Shown: positions 10,124 through 20,836 of the stretch, piece after piece
Numbering within the stretch: position 1 is the first letter of the stretch
How the letters are laid out: each line of letters starts with the position of its first letter
Source of the DNA: Limnephilus marmoratus
Lineage: Eukaryota > Arthropoda > Insecta > Trichoptera > Limnephilidae
Length of the DNA stretch: 64,000 nt
Assembly: GCA_917880885.1 (NCBI GenBank)
Contig: OU862907.1
Coordinates: 69,187,072-69,251,071 of the forward strand
Reading direction: 5' to 3'
Position numbers and translations under genes: made by a program
Notes under the pieces: model-generated
What the model saw: the letters and a program-made list of their open reading frames with translations, nothing else
The model's database searches: none
Told to the model about the DNA's origin: nothing

Positions 10124-10743
10124 ACTACAGTAGGAAACCACGTCCTACATCGATCAACAAATGAGATCTATCCCTGCGGAGATACGGGGTGCGTGATTTA
10201 GAAATTGGCACTTGGGAATGATGCAAATCTACCTACTACAGTAGGAAACCACGTCCTACATCGATCAACAAATGAGATCTATCCCTGCGGAGATATGGGG
10301 TGCGTGATTTAGAAATTGGCACTTGGGAATGATGCAAATCTACCTACTACAGTAGGAAACCACGTCCTACATCGATCAACAAATGAGATCTATCCCTGCG
10401 GAGATACGGGGTGCGTGATTTAGGAATTGGCACTTGGGAATGATGCAAATCTACCTACTACAGTAGGAAACCACGTCCTACATCGATCAACAAATGAGAT
10501 CTATCCCTGCGGAGATACGGGGTGCGTGATTTAGAAATTGGCACTTGGGAATGATGCAAATCTACCTACTACAGTAGGAAACCACGTCCTACATCGATCA
10601 ACAAATGAGATCTATCCCTGCGGAGATACGGGGTGCGTGATTTAGGAATTGGCACTTGGGAATGATGCAAATCTACCTACTACAGTGTCTACAGTAGGAA
10701 ACCACATCGAAACCACACAAACCAGTCCTACATCGATCAACAA
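10124..10743. repeat. 111-bp satellite array, right block
   Basis: About five and a half further units follow the hAT element and end in a scrambled partial unit (10681-10745) with small internal duplications, marking the right edge of the array. Confidence 0.93.
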
Positions 10744-10849
10744 ATGAGATCCCTGAGACAATACTCCCGTATACTTGCCCAAATTACAAATTTAATATTA
10801 CAAAATTGGAACGTATGGCCTTTTTACAATATCGCTATACTATTTATAG

Positions 10850-10923
10850 GTTGGGAGAAATCGTCTTTGTCACAACTCTCCTCTGTCATAACTCTCCTCT
10901 GTCACAACTCTCCTAGGTCTCCC
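10850..10923. repeat. solitary end of a GACCTAGGAGAG-type TIR element
   Basis: The block contains three direct copies of a cacaactctcctctgtcaYa word and ends ctcctaggtctcccc. It is the reverse complement of the left end of the element at 21547-22068, including the inner gggagaaatcgtctttgtca. Only one end is present here. Confidence 0.7.
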
Positions 10924-10925
10924 CT

Positions 10926-11440
10926 GCAGCGTTTTGAGGGTATTAGTTATAAATTAGATCTTTGGACGATCTGAACACAAAACCAAGACATTTAAGTACT
11001 TTATTCGTGATTGCATCAATATGGGGGACGAATGTCATCTTGTTGTCAAAAACGACACTCAGATCTTTTATTAATGTTACTGTAGAAAGATTCACAGATT
11101 CAGATATTGAAAGAGAATTGGATTTTTATTTGGAGAAAAACTTATTGATTGACATTTTTGTTGATGTTTAAAAATAAATCATTTATGTTACATCAATAAA
11201 TAATCGATCCAAGTTAGGTATTTTGCAATACAAGACAGTCCATTAAATTTCTTATAATTGTCTAAATTTTCAAGTCATTAGCAAACAATAGGAAATGGAT
11301 ACCTTCAAATATTGAAACAATGACATTGATAAATAGCAAAAAAAGAATAGGACCTAGATGAGAACCTTGAGGCACCCCGCTAGAAGCTTCAATTTCGTTT
11401 GACATATGGTTAGGTAATTTAACAATACGTACATAAGAAA
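10926..11440 (-). pseudogene. LINE reverse transcriptase fragment
   Basis: Read on the minus strand, the sequence encodes EASSGVPQGSHLGPILFLLF (motif B), LLFANDLK at the catalytic position (FADD changed to FAND) and VVFDNKMTFVPHIDAITNKV, with stops between. This is a CR1/Jockey-group reverse transcriptase of a different subfamily from the two main LINE copies. The Penelope-like element begins about 50 bp to its right. Confidence 0.8.
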
Positions 11441-11488
11441 GGAGTTAATGCTTTTTATATGTCTTTACGAAATCAATATTATTATTTA

Positions 11489-11690
11489 CAATAAAAAACA
11501 CATAAATTTGTTAAAGACCACTTTTATTTTAAAACTCTCTACCGGTTTCGGAAGCACCCTTCATTCGTCAGGAGAATATTATAACTAAACTATGATACAG
11601 AATGTTAGGTGTTTGAGTGGGAGGTGAGCAAAGGGGTGGGGGTAATTGCGGGATTTCCGGAAAGAACAGAGCGGTTAGTTGGAAAAATAT
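11489..11690 (-). repeat. Penelope pLTR, left copy (sense orientation)
   Basis: About 200 bp matching the reverse complement of 18280-18471 with few differences. On the minus strand it lies downstream of the endonuclease remnant, the expected place of a 3' pLTR, and it contains a hammerhead motif at 11580-11531. Confidence 0.82.
11531..11580 (-). ncRNA. hammerhead ribozyme motif (Penelope pLTR)
   Basis: On the minus strand the order is AATATTCTC (stem I), CTGACGA (core), a stem II formed by GAAG and CTTC around GGTG, GAAA (core), the self-complementary CCGG with A and T closing stem III, the UA cleavage position, then GAGAGTTTT, which pairs with the first strand except for one mismatch and one wobble. 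The minimal palindromic stem III is a known feature of Penelope hammerheads, which act as dimers. All invariant core bases are present. Confidence 0.82.
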
Positions 11691-11699
11691 TTAGAATGG

Positions 11700-11933
11700 G
11701 ACTGAAAGATAAATTAATTTGGTTATTCAAAATACTAGCATTATTATTTAGGGATTTTCTGATTTCTAGTGCTTCTAAATTATCTAATTTTTTTGCTTTT
11801 ATTATTACGGTGAAGAATTTTAACCCCTGTGTCCTTATTAAAAGTGTTATCTGTGGAAATTAGGTGATTAACAAACTCTGAAAAATTATTATTATTTAAG
11901 CATCTTAAGTGTTCTGTGATTCTAATGTTTACA
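11700..11933 (-). pseudogene. Penelope GIY-YIG endonuclease, C-terminal piece
   Basis: The minus frame reads NVNIRITEHLRCLNNNNFSE and continues to HLISTDNTFNKDTGVKIL. It continues the endonuclease interrupted at 14672 and corresponds to the helix after the catalytic Arg region of GIY-YIG domains (RxxEH pattern). The hAT at 11942 separates the two halves. Confidence 0.75.
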
Positions 11934-12510
11934 TTTCTAGTCAGTGGCGTAGCGTGGGGGGGGGCGGGGGGGGCGGCCCGCCCCGGGCGGCACTTTTGAG
12001 GGGGGCGGCAAATTTTCACAATAAATACTAATATTATCTTGGAAAAATTTAAACCATTTCAAATCATTATTCGAAAATGTTCAACGATACTTTCGTTTAC
12101 GAATCCAACTCTTTTTTTATCATTAAAAAAATATCAATAATTATATTTTTTAAGCTGCAAATTTCGCAATTCGTAGGAAAACCGTACGCATATTATGCGA
12201 GTAATTCTAATTAAAGCTGATAACTCGCAAACAGATTTAAAACCAGAATTGTGTTCAGAATGTATTAAAGAATGAATTTCAGTTGTGTATTCATCTGCTG
12301 ACACATTTCGAAAGAGACCATTATTTTATTCGAAGTGCAGTTATAAAATTCTAGTTGCAGACTATGTATGTGCTGCCAGAATCAAAGAGAAACCATTTTC
12401 ATATTCTGAGTGAAGTTTTAATTCACCAAATACAGATTTAATTTAACCCGTCTAATCACAGGAGACGCAATTTTAAAATAAAATTGTGAAATTATGTCCC
12501 ACACATTTAA

Positions 12511-13016
12511 TCTTCTATATAAATAAAAATGAATCCCCGAAATGTATGTACGCGCATAACTTCCTAACGACTGCACCAAATTGGATAATTCTTTTTTATT
12601 TGTGTTCGTTATTGTCAGGACAAGGTTTGTAAAAAACTACTGGTGAGCTCTGGCTTTATGAAATTTGCAATAGGTTGCACGCGAGCTGTTTGAAAACTGA
12701 ATGCACCGGAACTGAGTGTATGGAATGCGGGAGGGGAAGGGGGGAAGGGAACTCAAGTAGGGGGTTCGCGGGAGAGGGAGGAGGGAAACCAGGGAGGGGA
12801 GAGGGGAACTCGGGAGGGGGTTCACGGGACGGGGGAAGGGGTAGAGTAGAGTGGGAAGAGGGAAGGTGGAGGAGGCAGAGTGGGAACGCGAGAGGGGAAG
12901 GGAACGAGGGAGAGTAAGGGGAGGCGGAAGGAGAACGGGACGAATGGGAAAGGACACGCAGGTAGAAACAATTTCTTTATTAAATGGCATAGCAACGCAT
13001 GCCGGGTACCAGCTAG
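12511..13016 (+). mobile_element. non-autonomous Helitron inside hAT copy 1
   Basis: The 506-bp insert starts TCTTCTATATAAATAAAAAT and ends ACCAGCTAG, between A (12510) and T (13017), with no target duplication. The hAT relative at 18665-20836 has the same flanking sequence without the insert (reverse strand near 20230-20260), so the empty site is visible in this window. It carries a G/A-rich internal tract (ggggaaggg words) shared with 21350-21480 and 46500-46640. Confidence 0.92.
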
Positions 13017-13379
13017 TTTAAAATAAATTTGTGATTGCGATAAAAAGATAAGATATAGTTTTATTACATTTTTTTTAAAGAAAGGGAATCTGTATTTAAA
13101 ATTTTAAGTTTATTCTATTTTAGGTACTCTAATTCGAATTTTCGCAGGCATGTATTTTTGAGCCAATCCACATTTAGAATATCAAAATTTTAATAATTAG
13201 AAACAATAATGTTCTAATAGGCACGTCGGAAAAATAACTAAATCTAGATTTTAGAACAATTTTGTTTTTTGCAAAAGGATAAAAAAAAACAATAATATGT
13301 TGATTTACAATGCATGGAGAACCGGAAATTTTGTGCGCAAACATTGACAGGCAAAAGTTTATAGATATTTTTTCTTATT

Positions 13380-14330
13380 ATTCAAAGGGTTAAATCAGTT
13401 TTCAGAATGTAAAATTTCATTTGAGGATTCATCTGCCGACACAATTCAAAGGAAAACATTATCTTATTCGAAGTTCAGTTATAAAATTCTATATGTACTG
13501 CCAGAATCAAAGAAAAACCATTTTCATGTACTGAGTGTAGTTTTAATTCACCGCATACAAACTGGTTTTGTGTTCAGAATTCTACGATAAATTAAATAAC
13601 GAGTTGCAGATTCATCGTGCATCTACACATTTGAGTTACATAATGCTGTAAAATTCTGAGAAATTGATTGTTGCGTGAGTAACTATTATTTGGGGACTCT
13701 AACGCAGTATCAATCAATCAACTTTGGAGTAGAATTTATAAACATGATTTTCGTTGAAAGTAGTATCCTTCCAATGTGATTATTAAAAAATCCGGCTCTT
13801 ACCAGCAAAAAATCCAGACTGAGGTGGGAAGACGAAGTAAGAGAGGATGCAGCACAGCTTCTCCAGGTACCAAATTGGAATTCAGCCGCTGAGGACAGGA
13901 GGAGTTGGAGGCGACTGTTGCAAGAGGCCAAAGCTCGATATGGGCTGTAGCGCCATCGAAGAAAATGAATAAAAAAATAGGATTTCCGAATACAACCCCC
14001 CCGCCGCTTGAAGTACCCAAATAAGGGGGCGGCGAAATTTTCCTACGCCCCGATGTTCTGAGTGTAGTTTTAATTTACCACATACAGATTTAATTAAAAC
14101 CAGTTTTGTGTTCAGAATGTAAGTGCCGGCAGAATCAAAGAAAAACCCTTTTCATGTTCTGAATGTAGTTTCAATTAAAACCAGTTTTGTGTTCAGAATG
14201 TAAGTACCGCTAGAATCAAAGAAAAGCCATTTTTTTGTTTGAGTGTAGTTTTGATACACCGCATATGTAGTTTAATTTAAAACAGTTTTGTGTTATCAAT
14301 ATAACAATAATTTGCGCCGATTCATCGTGA
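13380..14330 (+). pseudogene. decayed C2H2 zinc-finger-like repeats in hAT copy 1
   Basis: A unit of roughly 85-100 bp recurs, each time encoding on the plus strand a version of RIKEKPFSCSECSFNSPHTD followed by LIKTSFVFRM, interrupted by stops and shifts. KPFSCSEC resembles the linker plus CxxC of C2H2 fingers, but the His pair is not clear. Similar units occur near 12360-12450 and, reversed, in the hAT at 18665-20836. Confidence 0.5.
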
Positions 14331-14671
14331 AGCTTTGCATTTGAGTTGCATTCCATACGTATGCGTGATGAAGTTGCGAAATTCTGGTATTCTATTACAG
14401 GCATACCATCCTCGATTTCTGAGAGCAGTTTTGTATAAATTTGTAGTAGAATTTATAAACATGATTTTATTGGAAGATTACTCGGCACATGGGATTATAA
14501 AAATCGGCATAAAAAATAGGATATCTACCCCCCCCCCCCCCCCCCCCCCCGGTCAGCGCAGTTGAAAATCTGCGGAAGAAGTACCTGTAGAAGTTAGGGA
14601 GGGGGGGGGGGGCGGCAAAATTTTCCTCCGCCCCGGGCGACCGAAACCCACGCTACGCCACTGTTTCTAGT

Positions 14672-15097
14672 TGTTTTACCTATGTAGAACGAAGGACAAT
14701 CATTGCAACATAGTTGGTAAATGCCTGAGTGGCTTAATTTATGATCTCTATCTTTAGTGTTTATTAGTAATTTACCTAAATTGTTATCAGTATAGAACGC
14801 GGGTTTAATGTGGGCAGGCAAGTTTTTTGTACAAAGTGGGGAAAAATTGGATATATATAAAATTCTGCGCCATTGAACAGGATTTATTATTTTATTATTA
14901 TTTTCAGGTTTACCAAATGAAAATGTATTAGTTGAAATGAGTTTAAGTTTCTTATTTAGGATTTTATCAATTAAATTTGTGGAATAACCATTATTTAGAG
15001 CAATTTGCTTAATTTTTGAAAGTTCAATCGCGAAATTAACAGATGATAGAGGGATTTTTACTAGCCGGTGCACCATTGAATGATAAGCAGAATGTTT
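14672..15097 (-). pseudogene. Penelope linker and GIY-YIG endonuclease, N-terminal piece
   Basis: The minus frame continues from the RT piece (SHKHSAYHSMVHRL) across the inter-domain linker to SGIYQLCCNDCPSFYIGKT, the GIY...YIG signature with the CCxxC-like cysteine pattern typical of Penelope endonucleases. It is cut at TTRN by the hAT at 11942-14663. Confidence 0.87.
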
Positions 15098-15539
15098 ATG
15101 AGAAGCAGTGGCGGATACAGGGGGGGGGCGCAGGGGGCGCGCGCCCCCCCCTTGGCCACCCTAAATACAAGAAAATCTTTCTTCAATCATTCGCTCTACA
15201 TGTCTAAACCATCTGAGCGTCCCTTTCTTAATTTTACTTATTACGCTTGAATCAACCTTGCATTCTTTTAATATTTTTCTCACACTATCATGGCTTTCTA
15301 TAGCATTTAGTCCTTCCTCGCTTTCGCTTCTTTCGACAGTTTTTTGTTAGCGCCAACGGCGTTCAGTCCTCCGTAAATGCGGAGTTACCCGCATTTACCC
15401 TCCTTTCAATATCTCTATCAGACTCCCCATCTCTCGTAAACATACTTCCCGAATACATAAACTTATCCACTGTCATTTTTGGGTAACTATTACAAAATAT
15501 ATTATTATCTTATTATTAAAAATAAATGTTTTTGGAGAT

Positions 15540-15870
15540 GGTATGTGAAGGGTCATTTTAGTGGAAGGAAAAAGGTTATGATAGGTGGCTAGGACTCTCT
15601 GGGTTAGTGTGTCCAGGAGAGATGGACGGATGAAACTTTCCCTCCCACTGCGATGCGAGGAAATGGGTCGAGGGATTCCTGCTGGAGAGGTTAAATGGTC
15701 TCCCTCAACCAGTCCTACCACTTCCGCCACTACTTTGAAAAATCACACCCCAAGAACTCAGGCATCCCTGCTAAGTCACCAAACTTAGCGACCCACTTGG
15801 GAAAGGTGTTGTTTATCCAATAAATAATTCCCGTGGCGGCGGTACCCACACTCGCCTCCTAAATTGAAAC
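15540..15870 (+). repeat. dispersed repeat family A copy inside hAT
   Basis: Shares tgtgtccaggagagatggac, ctccctcaaccagtcctacc and the terminal gttgtttatccaataaataa with the copies at 2636-3110 and 25970-26450. Confidence 0.65.
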
Positions 15871-16129
15871 TTTTGCTTCATTCACATTCATACGTCGTTT
15901 CATGTAAAGGTACCCTTAACACGGCGCGACTCAAGTATTTGATTCCCTTGATCGTGTAATGCAGCCCTACTGCTCCCTGTGGCCAGCCAAGTTTTAAATA
16001 TGCGGTCCGTCAATCTTTTATTTATTTATTGAAGTGGAAACTTCTTTAGCACCGTTGTGATTTGACAAACACATGCATCTGTATGTTTTAGCCTGCGAGA
16101 GAATGAGATAGTATTTTTTTTACATTAAC

Positions 16130-16735
16130 TCCACAGGAGGCACTGAGGAAAATAATTTCCCTCGGGGCCTATGTCATCTGGGATGCTGTGTGGAGGGTCT
16201 TTTTGAGGAGAGGAAGAGATGAAATTGGACTTGAAGAGTGTCCATGTTGTAGGAAGGAGGAAACACAGAGGCCGGAAAATCGTTCCACAGCCGGAAAATC
16301 GTTCCACAGCCGAGCTGTTGAACACAAGAACGAGTCGAAGAAACGACCCGTTCTCATGTGACAAATGTGACCGTGTACAAATGTTGGGCACGCGTTTGGC
16401 GTGTTTCCCGACTATGCGCCGGTGCCGAAGGGATCAATGACGCTAGTTAATCGGAGGATCTTCCATTGTAATACCGGTAGAACAAGGATAGCATCCCCAC
16501 CCGACGCCTGTGCTCTAAAGATTGCAATCCGTCTGTTAAGACGGGAGAATCTAAAGCGGACCGCCCGTTTCTGCACAGAGTCGAGGGTATTTTTTAGGTA
16601 TTTTGGAGCTCCAGACCAGAGGTGGCTGCCAAAATCATATAGTCGGTCTACTCTTTGTGCGGTTCGTCGTATTCTCCCCGTTGTCTACTTTTTAGTTTTC
16701 TTATATCTTTAGCGCCCCCCCAAGGGCGTAGCGAG
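16130..16735. other. unassigned insert within hAT, no gene
   Basis: It contains a fragment of family A (16140-16210) and a locally duplicated ccggaaaatcgttccacag at about 16275-16312. Short open frames exist on both strands but have no recognisable domain. Confidence 0.45.
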
Positions 16736-16924
16736 GTACGGGCAGGGGGGGGGGGGCAGCTGCCCTCCCCTAGAAGGTGCAGAAATGCTCACAAACCGTA
16801 AAGTTTACGTCGGTAGCCTATTGTTTGTGAGAATCAATTTAATTTTTATTGTCATGATTAATTAAGCATCAAGAAAACGTGCCTATCAGTTACATTGCGC
16901 TGTTATTAAATCAGTTTTCATTAT

Positions 16925-17875
16925 ATGATAACCAAGTACTCGGGCATATTGGAACCTATTGCCAATGCTTTACAATCGAAAACTATCAATATGTACGCAT
17001 GTATGAGTCATATTAATGGTTTAATTTCTGTTATAAATGATCATCGAAGCAACGTAGACATAGAGAGCCAAAATATTTTAGATATTTCAATTAGAACTGC
17101 AGCTGCCTTTGGAACTGATATACAAGTCCCACGCATTGCATCTTGCCAACAACATCGGTCCAATTACCTTGCTGAGAATTATTATTTTTAATTGTTAAAT
17201 TGTTACCTTGCTGAGACTTAATGCGATTTTTGGAAGCGATCGATTATCATTCCTTATTTAGATTCCTTAATATCTGCATTGGAGCAGCGTTTTGGTGACC
17301 AAAATTTGCCTGCTTTCGGATTAATGTCGCTACATCCCTGTACAGTGCATTGTTGAATACGTTATTAATTGATTTTAAAGAAAAAGCACAAAGTTTTTGC
17401 CTATACTACGATTTACTTAATTTTAATCAAGAAGCCGAACTATGATTTAAAGGTGCCGGTAACCCGGGCGTTTATTAATATCAATAGTTATTTACATTTG
17501 CATATATGTGCGCTACCCGACTCACTAGACAATATCTGTTCTGAGCCGGGCAGCAGTATCTATAATTACATATATCAATTAAGATTAAAGCATGACAGAA
17601 CAAGGGTATGATGATATAAAAAATGACAGAACAAGGGTATGACCAGAAAAGATCTCAAAAAAATAGTTTGTACTGAATTGTTTAAGGAGGCGAACATTTT
17701 CTTTCCCGCAACAAAAAAAGCAATACTTATTTCCTTGGCACAACCTTGCACTACAAGTAACATAGAGAGGTCCTTTTCTACACTGCGTCGTGTTAAAACA
17801 TGGCTGAGATCAACGATGACTAAAAACCGTTTGAACGCCGGAGAGGTGACACTACTAAAGATATTGTTATATTGA
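16925..17875 (+). pseudogene. hAT transposase remnant
   Basis: Three pieces in order resemble a ZMYM1-like hAT transposase. The first (16925-17191) includes YSGILEPIANALQSKTINMY and a QVPRIASCQQHRSNY segment. The second (about 17227-17340) reads FWKRSIIIPYLDSLISALEQ and RFGDQNLPAFGL. The third (17639-17875) contains LAQPCTTSNIERSFSTLRRV followed by KTWLRSTMTKNRLNAG, the hAT C-terminal dimerisation motif. Stops and shifts separate the pieces and the N-terminal catalytic part is missing, so it is inactive. Confidence 0.85.
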
Positions 17876-18140
17876 ATACGGTGTTATTTATATTTTCGTA
17901 GCTCTATGGCTCCCCGTGGAATGTCCCGAGAATTTTGTGCCGGACGGTTTTTTTATAGACGAAAATAGCCTATTTCTGAAATTCTCTAGCCCCCCCCCCC
18001 CCCCAGTAGGTATTATTTTGTTGCATTTACATTAGATATATTCTTGGTTTGTCTACACCTGCCCCCCCCTTAACAAAATCCTAGCTACACCCTTGCGCCC
18101 CCCCCCTTGAGTTTTTTCTGTATCCGCCACTGATGAGAAG

Positions 18141-18333
18141 CCGGATGATTTGACGTATTATGTATAGTTATATCTGTGTATGTCGGTTTACGAAAAATGT
18201 TAAAATCAATTCTATTATTTATTGAAGTAAGTGTTAAATCTAAAAAATTAATCGATGCATTTCTGCCTACCTCTACCGCTCTGTTCTTTCCGGAAATCCC
18301 GCAATTACCCCCACCCCTTTGCTCACCTCCCAC
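18141..18333 (-). pseudogene. Penelope reverse transcriptase, C-terminal piece
   Basis: The minus frame reads SINFLDLTLTSINNRIDFNI, then FRKPTYTDITIHNTSNHPAS, the conserved end of Penelope reverse transcriptases. Upstream of this the frame runs directly into the inverted pLTR, so the catalytic domains are absent. Confidence 0.85.
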
Positions 18334-18471
18334 TCAAACACCTAACATTCTGTATCATAGTTTAGTTATAGGTAATATTCTCCTGACGAAGGAAGGGTGC
18401 TTCCGAAACCGGTAGAGTGTTTTAAAATAAAAGTGGTCTTTAACAAATTTATGTATTTTTTATTGTAAATT
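18280..18471 (+). repeat. Penelope pLTR, right copy (inverted)
   Basis: Reverse-complement match to 11489-11690. An inverted pLTR at the upstream end is known from Penelope-like elements. Contains a hammerhead motif at 18373-18423. Confidence 0.82.
18373..18423 (+). ncRNA. hammerhead ribozyme motif (second Penelope pLTR)
   Basis: The core is CTGACGA (18383-18389), then a 5-bp stem II GGAAG/CTTCC around GGTG, GAAA (18405-18408), CCGG and TA, predicting cleavage after 18414. Stem I is weaker than in the other copy (GAG pairs with CTC, then mismatches). The core bases are intact. Confidence 0.8.
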
Positions 18472-18664
18472 ATGGCGAGCCACAAAGTTAGTGCTTTTTA
18501 CAAATAAATAATATTATTATTGAATGAATGGTGTGATTAGTGCAAGAGAATTTGTTAGCATTACGTGTGACTGGGAAGTTTTGTAGCTGTTCAGTCGCTC
18601 TGGTTAGGGCATCCGGGGGGGCTTGAGGTAGAAGAAGGGGTGCCATTAGAGAGGGAGGGTGGGG
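18472..18664. other. short unassigned stretch between elements
   Basis: It separates the Penelope element from the next hAT. A word like agttaRtgctttttaY occurs here (about 18488) and left of the Penelope element (about 11445), a possible decayed target duplication. Confidence 0.4.
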
Positions 18665-20836
18665 CAGTGGCGTAGCGTGGGTTTCGGCCGCCCGGGGCGG
18701 AGCAAAATTTTGCCGCCCCCCCCCCCTTCTACAAGTACTTTTTCCGCAGATTTTCAAGCGCTGACCGGGGGGGGGGGGGGGTAGATATCCTATTTTTGTA
18801 TGCCGATTTTTATAATCCTATGTGTAAGTTCTCTTCCAATAAAATCATGCTTATAAATTCTACTACAAATTCATATATAACTGCTCTCAGAAATCGAAAA
18901 TGGTATGCCTGTAATAGAATTTCGCACCTTCATCACGGATACGTATGGAATGCAACTCAAATGCAAAGCTTCACTTGGTACACGATGAATTGGTAACTTA
19001 TTGATATATTGATAACACCAAACTGGTTTAAATTAAACTAAATATGTGGTGTATCAAAACTACACTCTTTTCTAGCGGCAATTACATACTGAACACAAAA
19101 CTGGTTTTAATTACGTCTGTATGTGGTGAATTAAAGCTACACTCAGTACATGAAAATGGTTTTTCTTTAATTCTGCTGGCAATTACATTCTGAACATAAA
19201 ACTGATTTTAATTAAATCTGTACGCGGTGAATTAAAACTACACTCAAAACATGAAAAGGGTTTTTCTTTGATTCTGCCGGCATTTACATTCTGAACACAA
19301 AACTGGTTTTAATTTATTTAAATCTGTTTGTGGTGAATTAAACCTACACTCAGAACATCGGGGCCGAAGAAAATTTCGCCGCCCTCTTATTTGAGTACTT
19401 CAAGTGGTGGGGGGGGGGGGGGGTTGTATATGGAAATCCTATTTTTTTTATTACCACCTACACGAGCCGGATTTTTTTAATAATCACATTTGACGAGTAT
19501 TCTTTCAATGAAAATCATGTGTATAAATTCTACTCCAAAGTTGATTGATTGATACTGCGTCCCCAAACAATAGTTACACACGCAACAATCAATTTCTCAG
19601 AATTTTACAGCATTATGTAACTCAAATGTAAAGCTTCACTCGATGCACGATGTATCTGCAACTCGTTATTTAATTTACCGTTGTATTCTGAACACAAAAC
19701 AAGTTTGTATGCGGTGAATTAAAACTACACCCTGAACATGAAAATGGTTTTTCTTTAATTCTGGCAGCACATACATTGTCTGCAAATAGAATATTATAAC
19801 TGAACTTCGAATAAGAGGATATTTTCCTTCGAAATTTGTCAGCAGATGAATTCTCAAATGGAATTTTACATCCTGAAAACTGGTTTAACCCTTCGAATAA
19901 TAAGAAAAAAATATCTATAAACTTTTGCCTGTCAATGTTTCCGCACAAAATTTCCGGTTCTTCCCATGTAATGTTCCTTTTTATTAAAACAAAACTGTTC
20001 TAAAATCTAGAGAAAGTAATTTTTTCGACGTGCTTATTAGAACATTATTGTTTGTACGCATTAAAATTTTCATATTGGAAATGTGAATTGGCTCAAAAAT
20101 ACACGCCTGCGAATATTCGAATTAAAGTGGCTAAAATAGAATAAACATAAAATTTTAAATACAGATTCCTTTTCTTAAAAAAATGTTATAAAACTGTATC
20201 TTAACTTTTTATCGCAAACACAAATTTATTTAAAATTAAATGTGTGGGACATAATTTCACAACTTTATTTTAAAATTAAATATGTGGAATAATTTGCGTC
20301 TCCTGCGATTAGACGGGTCAAATTAAATTTGTATTTGCCGAATTAAAACTACACTCAGAAAATGAAAATGGATTCTCTTTGATTCTGGCAGCACGTACAT
20401 AATCTACAACTAGAATGTTATAACTGCACTTCGAATAAAATAATGGTCTCTTTCGAAATGTATCATTAGATGAATACACAACTGAAATTCAGTCGTTTAT
20501 ACATTCTGAACACAATTCTGATTTTAATTAAGACTGAATCTGTTTGCGAGTTATCAGCTTTAATTAGTATTACTCTCATAATATGCGTACGGTTTTCCTA
20601 CGAATTGCGAAATTTGCAGCTTAAAAATATATAGTTATTGATATTTTTTATGAATTAAAAAAAAAAGAGTTGGATTCGTAAACGAAACGATCGTAGAACA
20701 TGTTCAAATAATGATTTGAAATGGTTTAAAATTTTCCAAGATAATGTTATTATTTATTGTGAAAATTTGCCGCCCCCCTTAAAAGTGCCGCCCGGGGCGG
20801 GCCGCCCCCCCCGCCCCCCCCCACGCTACGCCACTG
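18665..20836. mobile_element. hAT element, copy 2 (reverse orientation)
   Basis: Same family as 11942-14663, but inverted. It begins CAGTGGCGTAGCGTGGG and ends CACGCTACGCCACTG. Flanks share 7 of 8 bases as ggtgggg. It lacks the Helitron present in copy 1 and holds reversed zinc-finger-like units at about 19050-19350, 19680-19950 and 20330-20530. No transposase is present. Confidence 0.88.

Larger units (their letters stand above)
11942..14663. mobile_element. hAT element, copy 1 (family CAGTGGCGTAGCGTGGG)
   Basis: The 2722-bp insert starts CAGTGGCGTAGCGTGGG and ends in its inverted complement (CCCACGCTACGCCACTG), with a perfect 8-bp duplication tttctagt at 11934-11941 and 14664-14671. It interrupts the Penelope endonuclease. 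It contains a Helitron (12511-13016) and repeated, decayed C2H2 zinc-finger-like units, but no transposase. A reverse-orientation relative lies at 18665-20836. Confidence 0.93.
15106..18132 (+). mobile_element. hAT element with decayed transposase (family CAGTGGCGGATACAG)
   Basis: The 3027-bp insert begins CAGTGGCGGATACAG and ends CTGTATCCGCCACTG, flanked by a perfect 8-bp duplication atgagaag (15098-15105, 18133-18140). It interrupts the Penelope coding region. Inside are a LINE scrap (15180-15330), family A repeat (15540-15860), a copy of a third dispersed repeat (16025-16120) and transposase remnants (16925-17875). Confidence 0.94.
11489..18471 (-). mobile_element. Penelope-like element split by two hAT insertions
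   Basis: The minus-strand coding remnant runs from 18333 leftward in three pieces separated exactly by hAT elements at 15106-18132 and 11942-14663. When those are skipped the peptide runs continuously from the end of the reverse transcriptase (SINFLDLTLTSINNRIDFNI, FRKPTYTDITIHNTSNHPAS) through a linker into a GIY-YIG endonuclease. The outer edges are about 190-bp inverted copies of one sequence (11489-11690 and 18280-18471), each with a hammerhead ribozyme motif, as expected for Penelope pLTRs. Most of the reverse transcriptase is missing because the inverted right pLTR replaces it, so this is a 5'-truncated copy. Confidence 0.88.

Noticed and set aside
3855..10743. CRISPR-like repeat array
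   Set aside because: The whole 111-bp unit is repeated without variable spacers; it is a satellite.
12637..12990. Pro/Ser/Leu-rich 117-codon frame on minus strand
   Set aside because: It translates the G/A-rich low-complexity tract of a Helitron; similar tracts lie at 21350 and 46550.
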